Part shown: positions 33,353-40,621 of the stretch, in pieces | Layout of the letters: every line of letters starts with the position of its first letter | Position numbering within the stretch: position 1 is the first letter of the stretch | Assembly (NCBI GenBank): GCA_003220225.1 | Contig: QHRU01000061.1 | Span: 1-62,131, forward strand | Origin: Candidatus Rokuibacteriota bacterium | GTDB lineage: Bacteria; Methylomirabilota; Methylomirabilia; Rokubacteriales; CSP1-6 | DNA: 62,131 nt | Direction: 5' to 3' | Program-made: the position numbers and the translations under genes | The notes under the pieces: model-generated | Told to the model about the DNA's origin: nothing | Seen by the model: the letters and a program-made list of their open reading frames with translations, nothing else | Database searches by the model: none

Positions 33353-36300
33353 GCCTCGGCCGCTTCCGCCGCGCGCGGGGTGACGCCGATCGCCCGGAAC
33401 GCTCCCGCAGCCGCTCCGAGCTCGCGTCGTGCGGCGTTCGCATCGTCGATGTCGCGGTGGAGGAGCCCGAGCATCAGCCGGCAGTGGGCGGCCAGGAGGG
33501 CCAGACGGAGACGCTCGGCCTCGGCCAGGGCCGCGCGCCACTCGACGCCGGCCCGCGTCCGATCGCCTCGCGCTCGCGCGAGCCCGCCACGCACCCACGC
33601 CAGCCACGCCCCGTAGCCTTCCTCACGGTTGCGCTCCACGTAGCCGCGCGCCTCGTCCGCTGCCCGCTCCGCGTCCTCGAGACGGCCGCTCGCGCCGCGC
33701 AGCTGAGCGAGCAGGTACAGCATCATGCCGCGGTCGGAGTGGGCCCCCGCGCTCTCCTGGAGCGCGATGCACTCCTCGACGAGCCGCGCGCCCTCCGCCG
33801 CCTGCCCGAGCTGGCCCAACGCTGTCCCCGTGGCCATGAGGCCCATCATCGTCTGGCCCGCGAACTGGCGCTCGCGGCACGTCGCGACGGTCGACTCGCC
33901 GATCGCGCGCGCCTCGTCGGCGCGGCCGAGATAGCTCAGGACGAACGTCCGGTAGACGCCGATCACGGTCTGGCTGTAGAGGTGCCCGGCGCGGTCGGCG
34001 ACGCGGGCGCCGCGATCGAGCAGCTCCAGCGCCTCACCGCCGTGTCCGAGCTCGAGCGCGGCCCACGCGTCGTAGGCGCACGATCCGGAGTAGGGCAGCC
34101 CGCTGAGCCCGAACCGCTCGGTCTCGCGTCCGGCGAGCAGCCTGTAGATGCGCGCGTAGTGCGCGCGCGCCTCGAGGAGGCGGCCCGACGAGGCAAACGC
34201 GTGTCCGAGATAGAAGTGCGCGCTCACGCGGAGCGCGGGATCGTCGCGCGCGTCGGCGATGGCCAGGCAGCGCTCGCCGTACTCGATCGATTTCCCGTAG
34301 TCGCCCGATGCCCAGTAAAACTGCGTGAAGAAGCCCGCGACGGCGTCGAGCCGCTCCTGCTCGCCGTGCCGGCGTGCGAGCGTCTCGACGTCGCCGAACA
34401 CCGGCGCGAGCCGGTCGAGGCGGCCCGCGCGCCATAGTGGCGCGCGCAGCGCCAGGCGGACGTCGATGCCCGCGCGTGCGGTCTCTTTCGTGTCCGGCAG
34501 CCGGCCCAGGGCCTCGAGGGCGCGCTCATAGAGGGCGACCGACTCGGCGTCCGCGCACAAGGCCGCCGCCCGGTCGGCGGCGAGGCGGGCGTAGCGCGCC
34601 GCGCGTGTCCAGTCCTCGCCGAGGCGGGCGTGATGCGCCAGCGCTTCGGCGTGCTCGTCGCCGTCGCGGGCTTCGAGCGCGCCCACGATGGCCGCGTGGA
34701 GCGCGCGGCGCTGCTCGCGCAAGAGGCTGCCGTACGCGACGTCGTGGGTGAGCGCGTGCTTGAACGTGTATTCGACCTCCGGATAGAGCCGCGTCTCGTA
34801 GAGCAGCTCGGCCGCCTGGAGCCGCGTGAGACCCTCGCGCAGGCCGGTCTCGTCCGCACCGGCGATGACGCGCATCAGGGACAGGGACGCTTCGTAGCCG
34901 ATGACGGCCGCGCACTGGAGCAGCCGCTTGTCGTTCGGCGCGAGCCGGTCGATCCGCGCCGCGAGCACGGCCTGCACGCTGGCCGGGACTTCCACCGCCG
35001 GCACGGGCCGAACGAGCCGGTAATCGCCGGGCTTGCCCCGCAGCGCTCCGGTCTCGACCAGGGCGCGGACGCTTTCCTCGAGAAAGAGCGGGTTGCCGGC
35101 CGTGCGCTCGCGCAGCATGGCGGCGACTGGCGCCAGCGCCGCATCGCGCCCGAGCAGCGCTTGCAGCAGGGCGCCGGCGGCATCCGCGGGCAGCGGGTCG
35201 AGCCGCAGCTGCGTGTAGTACGACTTGCCGCCCCAGTGATGACGGTACTCGGGGCGGTAGTTCAGGAGCAGCGCGAGGGGCGCCGCCGCCATGCCGTCCA
35301 CCAGCGCGTCGAGCAACGCCTGCGTCTCGGCGTCGGCCCACTGGAGATCCTCGATCACGACGACGAGCGGCCGCTGGCGTGCCGCCTGGAGCAGGAGCTG
35401 TCGCAGGGCGTCGAGCGTGCGCTGTCGCCGCTGCGGGGGGTCGAGCGCCGCCCATGCCGGATCGTCGGTCGGCACTTCGAGCAGGGCGAGGAGCGGCGCG
35501 GCGGCGGCGCCGAGTTCTGCGTCGAGGCCGGCGAGGCGGGCGATGGCCCGCGCCCGCCGCTCGGGCGGCTCGGCGCGCGCGTCGAGGTCGAGCAGAGCCT
35601 CGAGGAGGCCGCCGATGGGCAGGTAGGGCGTCGACGCGCCGTACGACAGGCAGGCCGTCTCGATCACGCGCTGCCCCTGCGCCGACGCGCGTCGCACCAG
35701 CTCGTGGCAGACGCGGGACTTGCCGACGCCGGGCTCGCCGACGACGGCGACGACCTGGCCGCGCCCGCCGGCCGCGGCCTCGAGCGCGCGCGCCGCCTGC
35801 GCGGTTTCCCCCTCGCGACCGACGAAGCGGCTGAGCGCGCCCGCCCGCGCCTCGAGTCGCGTGCGTGCGCCCCGCGCGCCGACCAGCCGCCAGGCTTCGA
35901 CCGGCTCGGCCAGACCCTTCACGCTCACGAGCCCGAGCGGGGTGGCGTCGAGAAAGCCCTCGGCCAGCCGGTAGGTCTGGGCCGTCATGAAGATCGCGTC
36001 CGGCGCCGCCGTCTGCTCCATGCGCGCCGCCAGGTGCGTGGTCTCGCCGACGGCCGTGTAGTCGACGTGCAAAGCGCCGCCGATCGCGCGCACGAGCACC
36101 TCGCCGGAATTGAGCCCGACTCGGATCGCCAGCGGCGGCCCGTCGGCGCGGCGTTCGCCGAGTCGCCGGACGGTGTCCCGCATCGCGAGCGCCGCGTAGC
36201 ACGCGCGTACCGCGTGATCTTCGACGGCGATCGGCGCCCCGAAGAGCGCCATGATGCCGTCGCCCATCACCTGGTTCACGGTGCCGCCGTAGCGGCGCAC

Positions 36301-36627
36301 GGCCTGGATCATCCCGTCGAGTACGGGATCGAGCACCGCGCGCGCGTCCTCGGGGTCGCGCGCGGCCAGCAGCTCCATCGACGACTTCAGATCGGCGAAC
36401 AACACCGTCACGTGCTTGCGCTCGCCTTCGAGAGCGACCCGCGAGCTGACGAGGGCGCCGGGCTCGGGCGCGGCCTCGCCGAGCGGCGCGCCGCACGACT
36501 TGCAGAACCGGTGATCGGGCGCGTTCGCGGTGGCGCAGCGCGGGCAGGCGCGGGGCAGGGGCTGGCCGCAGCCGGGGCAGAAGCGGGCGCCGGTGGGAAC
36601 GACGGCACGGCAGTGCGGGCAGAGCAT
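33337..36627 (-). CDS. class III cyclase-domain / AAA ATPase / TPR regulator with double zinc ribbon
   Basis: 1096 residues. Two zinc ribbons at 3-24 (CPHC...CPGC) and 28-45 (CPRC...CKSC). A class III cyclase domain at about 68-240: HVTVLFADLKSSMELLAARD, NQVMGDGIMALFGAP, VGETTHLAARMEQTA. An AAA/STAND-type ATPase from about 265: SRFVGREGETAQAARAL, Walker A AVVGEPGVGKSRVCHEL, PLVVVIEDLQWADAETQALL and AGNPLFLEESVRALVETGAL. TPR-like helices fill 650-1096. The architecture is common in soil bacteria and resembles signal-transducing ATPases; whether the cyclase is active or only regulatory is not clear, although both metal Asp residues are present. Confidence 0.88.
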   Translation of the reverse strand: MLCPHCRAVVPTGARFCPGCGQPLPRACPRCATANAPDHRFCKSCGAPLGEAAPEPGALVSSRVALEGERKHVTVLFADLKSSMELLAARDPEDARAVLDPVLDGMIQAVRRYGGTVNQVMGDGIMALFGAPIAVEDHAVRACYAALAMRDTVRRLGERRADGPPLAIRVGLNSGEVLVRAIGGALHVDYTAVGETTHLAARMEQTAAPDAIFMTAQTYRLAEGFLDATPLGLVSVKGLAEPVEAWRLVGARGARTRLEARAGALSRFVGREGETAQAARALEAAAGGRGQVVAVVGEPGVGKSRVCHELVRRASAQGQRVIETACLSYGASTPYLPIGGLLEALLDLDARAEPPERRARAIARLAGLDAELGAAAAPLLALLEVPTDDPAWAALDPPQRRQRTLDALRQLLLQAARQRPLVVVIEDLQWADAETQALLDALVDGMAAAPLALLLNYRPEYRHHWGGKSYYTQLRLDPLPADAAGALLQALLGRDAALAPVAAMLRERTAGNPLFLEESVRALVETGALRGKPGDYRLVRPVPAVEVPASVQAVLAARIDRLAPNDKRLLQCAAVIGYEASLSLMRVIAGADETGLREGLTRLQAAELLYETRLYPEVEYTFKHALTHDVAYGSLLREQRRALHAAIVGALEARDGDEHAEALAHHARLGEDWTRAARYARLAADRAAALCADAESVALYERALEALGRLPDTKETARAGIDVRLALRAPLWRAGRLDRLAPVFGDVETLARRHGEQERLDAVAGFFTQFYWASGDYGKSIEYGERCLAIADARDDPALRVSAHFYLGHAFASSGRLLEARAHYARIYRLLAGRETERFGLSGLPYSGSCAYDAWAALELGHGGEALELLDRGARVADRAGHLYSQTVIGVYRTFVLSYLGRADEARAIGESTVATCRERQFAGQTMMGLMATGTALGQLGQAAEGARLVEECIALQESAGAHSDRGMMLYLLAQLRGASGRLEDAERAADEARGYVERNREEGYGAWLAWVRGGLARARGDRTRAGVEWRAALAEAERLRLALLAAHCRLMLGLLHRDIDDANAARRELGAAAGAFRAIGVTPRAAEAAEALATM

Positions 36628-36637
36628 CGGACGAACC

Positions 36638-37618
36638 TCAGGAGGGCGTGGCGGCGCCTCCGGGCGCGGGGCGCCGTGCGAACGTCGCCGTGACCAGTGC
36701 GCGCGCCTTGTCGGGATCGACGCCGTTGGCCTGCATGCACGGCGTCACGTCCTCCAGCACGCGCTCGGGATCACCCCACAGCCGGTACTTCTTGAACTGG
36801 TCCTCGAACTCGATGCCGAGCGCGCGCGCGAACACCGAGAGGTAGTGCTCGATCGTGATGCGTCCCTCGGCCTCGAAGCCGCAGGTCATTCGCTGGCAGC
36901 CGTGATAGATGCACGCCAGCGTGTCGGCGCCGGCGGCGCGGGCTAGCTCGATCTCGTCGCGCACGAGACCGTCCCAGACGTCCTGGCCGAGCGCGATGGG
37001 AATCGCCGGCGCGCACGAGCGGCCGAGGCGCGGCTCCGACGGGAGCGGCACGACGCGGAGACCCGGCACGGAGGCGAGCAGCTCGCGGCACGCGCGCGCC
37101 TCCCGCTGGCGCGCCTCTCCCACGACGTGAGCGTGCACCGCGACCGTGCGCTCCGCGCGCACGGTGAACTGCACGCGCGGCACCTGGGCCAGCAGGAACT
37201 CCGTGGTGTGGCGCACGCGGTACGGCACCTCGGCGTGCATCACCTCGTCGTAGAAGTAGATGCACGACGGGCACCACATCACGACCTCGTCGGGCTCGTA
37301 GCGCTTGAACAGCTCGAGCGTGCGCCTGGCCATGCCGTCGCCGGCCGCCGTGTCGCCCTGCTGGTGATGGACGATGCCGCAGCAGTACGTCGGCCCGCCC
37401 ACGGCGACGTAGTCGAGGCCGAGCCGGTCGAAGACGGCGGTGACGGTGCGGATCATGTGCGAGGTGCGGAGCACGTTGCAGCCGAGATAGAGCACGATCG
37501 GCTTGCGCGCGGGGCGCGCCTCGGGGGCGGCCAGCCGCCACGATCGCTCGTCGGCGCGCGTCGTGAGGTCGTGCGTGAGTTTGATCTCGCCGAAGTACTT
37601 GCCGTAGTCGAAGCCCAT
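36638..37618 (-). CDS. HdrB-like iron-sulfur protein (CCG domain)
   Basis: 326 residues from the ATG at 37618, behind the SD GGGGAGG; the longer frame upstream crosses the promoter of the divergent gene. The N-terminal half has a complete CCG motif: LGC, then 31 residues, CCG, 35 residues after the CC, then CPSC. That spacing fits the noncubane 4Fe-4S site of heterodisulfide reductase HdrB. The second CCG motif is degenerate: HAHVVGEARQ lacks the first Cys, LGRSCAP has a single Cys and ACIYHGCQRMTC remains. HdrB-type proteins reduce disulfides or pass electrons to quinones; the partner HdrC-like subunit is not in the window. Ten bases separate it from the cyclase gene. Confidence 0.8.
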   Translation of the reverse strand: MGFDYGKYFGEIKLTHDLTTRADERSWRLAAPEARPARKPIVLYLGCNVLRTSHMIRTVTAVFDRLGLDYVAVGGPTYCCGIVHHQQGDTAAGDGMARRTLELFKRYEPDEVVMWCPSCIYFYDEVMHAEVPYRVRHTTEFLLAQVPRVQFTVRAERTVAVHAHVVGEARQREARACRELLASVPGLRVVPLPSEPRLGRSCAPAIPIALGQDVWDGLVRDEIELARAAGADTLACIYHGCQRMTCGFEAEGRITIEHYLSVFARALGIEFEDQFKKYRLWGDPERVLEDVTPCMQANGVDPDKARALVTATFARRPAPGGAATPS

Positions 37619-37644
37619 CGTGCCTCCCCGTGGTGCCCCTAGCC

Positions 37645-37651
37645 TACAATA
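37645..37651. promoter_or_regulatory. shared -10 (TACAATA) between divergent genes
   Basis: TACAAT on plus ends eight bases before the DinB-like ATG; TATTGT on minus faces the HdrB-like gene, which has its own SD and a leader of about 26 bases. Confidence 0.4.
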
Positions 37652-37658
37652 TGCGGCG

Positions 37659-38207
37659 ATGGTCGACCCCGCCATGCTGCTGGCGAGCGCCCGCACCGAG
37701 CTCGCGCGGCTGCCGCGCATCCTCGACGGCTTGCTCGGCGATCTCGACGCCGCCACGTGGCGCGGGCGCCCGGCGCCGGCCGAGTGGTCGCCGGTCGAGA
37801 TCGTCTGTCACCTCCGCGACGAGGAGGCCGAGGACTTCGGCGCGCGCGTGCGGGTCGTGGTGGAGGGCGGCGATCGGTTCGCGGCCATCGATCCGGAGCG
37901 GTGGGCGGTGGAGCGGCGGTATCGCGACGCCGACCCGAGTACGGCCCTGACGACGTTCGGAGAGCGCCGGGCGGCGAGCCTCGCGTTCCTCGCCGGCGTG
38001 GCGCCCGAGGTCCTCCGGCACGCCGTCACGCACCCGCGGCTCGGGACGCTCTCCGGCCTCGACCTCCTCGCCGCGTGGGTGACGCACGACCGGCTCCACC
38101 TCGCGCAACTCGCGGCGACGCTCGCCCGGCTCGGCGCGCGACGCTGGACGCCGCTGCGCGCCGAGTACGCGGGGCCGATCCCCTATCGAGAAAGCCCCGT
38201 ACAATAG
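37659..38207 (+). CDS. DinB/YfiT-like four-helix protein
   Basis: 182 residues from the ATG at 37659; 13 more in-frame codons upstream overlap the promoter. The DinB_2 fold is indicated by three histidine-bearing helices: WSPVEIVCHLRDEEAEDFGA (metal His), the middle VLRHAVTHPRLGTLSGLDLL, and AWVTHDRLHLAQLAAT (H-D-R-x-H). Such proteins bind a divalent metal and many are thiol-dependent S-transferases (mycothiol or bacillithiol); the thiol used here is not known. It is followed after four bases by the carboxyltransferase gene, which has its own promoter-like box. Confidence 0.82.
   Translation: MVDPAMLLASARTELARLPRILDGLLGDLDAATWRGRPAPAEWSPVEIVCHLRDEEAEDFGARVRVVVEGGDRFAAIDPERWAVERRYRDADPSTALTTFGERRAASLAFLAGVAPEVLRHAVTHPRLGTLSGLDLLAAWVTHDRLHLAQLAATLARLGARRWTPLRAEYAGPIPYRESPVQ
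38200..38205 (+). promoter_or_regulatory. -10-like TACAAT before the carboxyltransferase gene
   Basis: It ends six bases before the ATG at 38212 and lies inside the last codons of the DinB-like gene. No SD is present. Confidence 0.5.
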
Positions 38208-38211
38208 CGCC

Positions 38212-39741
38212 ATGAGCCAGGGCGAAGAGCGCTATCACGCCGAGCGCGCCCGCATCGAGCAGGGCCACGCGAAGTACCGCGACAAGCTCCGGGCCGAAGG
38301 CAAGATGTTCGTCCGCGATCGTCTGAAGCTGCTCCTCGACCCGGGCACCGAGTTCCAGGAGGACTGGCTCTTCGCGCGCAACCAGGAAGCGGACACGCCG
38401 GCCGACGGTGTCGTCACCGCGGTCGGCAAGGTCGGCGGCAAGACCGTCTGCATCATGGCCAACGACTACACGGTCAAGGCCGGCTCGTGGGGCGAGAAGA
38501 CGGTGCTCAAGATCGTCCGCATCCAGGAGAAGGCCGCGCGGCTGCGCGTCCCGATGCTCTACCTCGTCGACGCCGCGGGCGGGCGCATCTCCGAGCAGAT
38601 CAAGATCTTCCCCGGGCGTTTCCACGCCGGCCGGATCTTCTACAACGAGGTCCAGCTCTCCGGCGTGGTGCCGCAGGTATGCATCCTGTTCGGCCCGTCG
38701 CCCGCGGGCTCGGCGTACCTGCCCGCGCTGACCGATCTCGTGATCATGGTCGACGGCAAGGCCTCGCTCTACGTCGGCAGCCCGCGCATGGTCGAGATGG
38801 CCATCGGTGAGAAGACGACGCTGGAGGAGCTGGGCGGCGCTCGGATGCACTGCACCGTGTCGGGCTGCGGCGACGTGCTCGCCGCGTCCGACGAGGAGGC
38901 CATCGAGCTCGCCAAGCGCTACCTCGCCTACATGCCAGGCTCGTTCCGGGAGACGCCGACGCGCGTGGCGGCCGCCGAGCCGAAGCCGGGCCGCTCGATC
39001 GACGAGATCGTGCCGTACGACCAGCGGAAGTGGTTCGACATGTACGAGGTGATCGACCGCGTGATCGACGCGGGTTCGTGGTTCGAGGTCAAGCGCCTGT
39101 TCGCGCAGGAGGTCATTGTCGGGCTTGCGCGCATCGACGGCCGTGCCGTCGGCATCGTGGCCAACCAGCCCAAGGTCAAGGGCGGCGTGCTGATGGTGGA
39201 CTCCTCCGACAAGGCCGCGCGCTTCATCTGGCTCTGCAATGCCTTCAACATCCCCCTCGTGTATCTCGCCGACGTCGCGGGATTCATGGTGGGCAGCAAG
39301 GTGGAGCGCGAGGGCATCATCCGCCACGGCGCGAAGATGGTGTTCGCGACCTCGCAGGCGACCGTGCCCAAGATCTCGGTCATCGTGCGCAAGTGCTACG
39401 GCGCCGGGCTCTACGCGATGTGCGGCCCCGCCTTCGAGCCCGACGCGACGCTATCGCTGCCGCAGGGGCAGATCGCGATCATGGGGCCGGAGCCCGCGGT
39501 GAACGCCGTCTACTACAACAAGATCATGGAGCTGCCCGAGAGCGAGCGCGCCGCGTACGTGAAGGCCAAGCGCGACGAGTACGCGCAGGACGTGGACGTC
39601 TACAAGCTCGCCTCCGAGATGCTCGTCGATGACATCGTGCCGGGCGCCTCGCTGCGCGCCGAGCTCATCAAGCGCCTGGCCCACGCCGAGAGCAAGGCCC
39701 ACGAGTTCCCGCAGCGCCGCAACGCCGTCTTCCCGGTGTAG
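38212..39741 (+). CDS. acyl-CoA carboxylase carboxyltransferase subunit (propionyl/methylcrotonyl-type)
   Basis: 509 residues. The two crotonase-like halves are seen: GKMFVRDRLKLLLDPGTEFQ, MANDYTVKAGSWGEKTVLKI, MLYLVDAAGGRISEQIKIFP (GG-R oxyanion site), LPALTDLVIMVDGKASLYVG in the N-half; SWFEVKRLFAQEVIVGLARI, PLVYLADVAGFMVGSKVERE and GAGLYAMCGPAFEPDATLSL in the C-half. It transfers CO2 from carboxybiotin to an acyl-CoA. No biotin carboxylase gene is nearby, so the partner is encoded elsewhere. A second paralogue lies at 58805-60358. Confidence 0.92.
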   Translation: MSQGEERYHAERARIEQGHAKYRDKLRAEGKMFVRDRLKLLLDPGTEFQEDWLFARNQEADTPADGVVTAVGKVGGKTVCIMANDYTVKAGSWGEKTVLKIVRIQEKAARLRVPMLYLVDAAGGRISEQIKIFPGRFHAGRIFYNEVQLSGVVPQVCILFGPSPAGSAYLPALTDLVIMVDGKASLYVGSPRMVEMAIGEKTTLEELGGARMHCTVSGCGDVLAASDEEAIELAKRYLAYMPGSFRETPTRVAAAEPKPGRSIDEIVPYDQRKWFDMYEVIDRVIDAGSWFEVKRLFAQEVIVGLARIDGRAVGIVANQPKVKGGVLMVDSSDKAARFIWLCNAFNIPLVYLADVAGFMVGSKVEREGIIRHGAKMVFATSQATVPKISVIVRKCYGAGLYAMCGPAFEPDATLSLPQGQIAIMGPEPAVNAVYYNKIMELPESERAAYVKAKRDEYAQDVDVYKLASEMLVDDIVPGASLRAELIKRLAHAESKAHEFPQRRNAVFPV

Positions 39742-39769
39742 GGCGAGCCGCCGGCTCAGGGCCGATGCG

Positions 39770-40273
39770 ATGCGAGTCGGCGTCGCGGCGCTCTGGCTCG
39801 CCGTGCTCATCAGCGTCCTTCCGGTCACGTCCGGGGCGCAAACCGCCGTCGAGTACTACTGGTGGAAAGCCGCCGAGCGCGCGGAGGGTGGCGACCTCGC
39901 CGGGGCCCGCGAAGACCTCCAGCGCGCGGCGGGCTACGCCACGGATCCCGACACCGCCTTCGCCATCCAGGGCAAACTGGTGGACGTCGACACCGCGCTG
40001 GCCTTCCGTGAGTATGCGCGGAGTCTGCGCGAATCGACTCAAGTCTCCGAGGCCGCGGCCGTCGAGGAGCACGCGACGCGCTACGCCCGGGCCTCGTTCG
40101 GCGGCGGCGACGGCTATCTCGGGTTCAACCCGGCCGAAGTCCTGAAGCTCTACGCGACCCACCTGCGGAGCGTGGGCAGCGCCGGCGAGGCTGCGCGGAT
40201 CGACGAGCTCTCGGAGCGGTACGAGCGCATCCAGGCGGAACACTTCAGGCGCCTCCAGCAGCGACAGCGCTGA
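39770..40273 (+). CDS. secreted helical (TPR-like) protein, unknown
   Basis: 167 residues from the ATG at 39770; 47 in-frame codons before it overlap the carboxyltransferase gene. Signal peptide with cleavage after TSGAQ (about residue 24). The mature part is helical: VEYYWWKAAERAEGGDLAGA, REDLQRAAGYATDPDTAFAI, FNPAEVLKLYATHLRSVGSA and YERIQAEHFRRLQQRQR. It resembles a short TPR scaffold. It follows the carboxyltransferase by 28 bases and may be cotranscribed. No function is assigned. Confidence 0.6.
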   Translation: MRVGVAALWLAVLISVLPVTSGAQTAVEYYWWKAAERAEGGDLAGAREDLQRAAGYATDPDTAFAIQGKLVDVDTALAFREYARSLRESTQVSEAAAVEEHATRYARASFGGGDGYLGFNPAEVLKLYATHLRSVGSAGEAARIDELSERYERIQAEHFRRLQQRQR

Positions 40274-40280
40274 GCGCGCG

Positions 40281-40286
40281 TAGAAT
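40281..40286 (+). promoter_or_regulatory. -10-like TAGAAT before a small gene
   Basis: It ends six bases before the GTG at 40293, without an SD. Confidence 0.4.
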
Positions 40287-40292
40287 GACGGT

Positions 40293-40613
40293 GTGAGCAG
40301 CGTGTGCTGGCTCGAGGACCGCGACAACCGGCTCGCTCGCGCACGGGCGCTCGCCACGACCGATCCTGCCGGCGCGCTCGCGCTGGTCGACTCCGTGCTC
40401 GCCGAGGTGCCCGATGATCCCGTGGCGCTGCGGACGAGGGGCGCGGTGCTGGTGGACGTCGCCGATGCCGAGCGTGATCCGGCGCGCGCGCTGGCGCGTT
40501 ACGACGAGGCGATCGCGCTGCTGCAACGTGGTGGCTGTCCCGCCGATCCCGACCTCGCCGCGGCGCAGCGCGGCCGCGAGGCCGCGCTGCGCGAGCGAGA
40601 CTCCGCCGCCTGA
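40293..40613 (+). CDS. small TPR-like protein, 106 aa
   Basis: 106 residues, GTG start. It reads CWLEDRDNRLARARALATTD, AGALALVDSVLAEVPDDPVA, LRTRGAVLVDVADAERDPAR, ALARYDEAIALLQRGGCPAD: two TPR-like hairpins with the usual small/aromatic pattern (A-L-x-R-Y-D-E-A-I-A). Cytosolic, no signal peptide. It may bind a partner protein. It ends nine bases before the stop of the convergent secreted hydrolase. Confidence 0.55.
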   Translation: MSSVCWLEDRDNRLARARALATTDPAGALALVDSVLAEVPDDPVALRTRGAVLVDVADAERDPARALARYDEAIALLQRGGCPADPDLAAAQRGREAALRERDSAA

Positions 40614-40621
40614 CGCGCCGA

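Noticed and set aside
32938-33728. Minus-strand protein frames across the triplicated unit
   Set aside because: They only translate the repeat and the cyclase 3' end in other frames; no start or family pattern.
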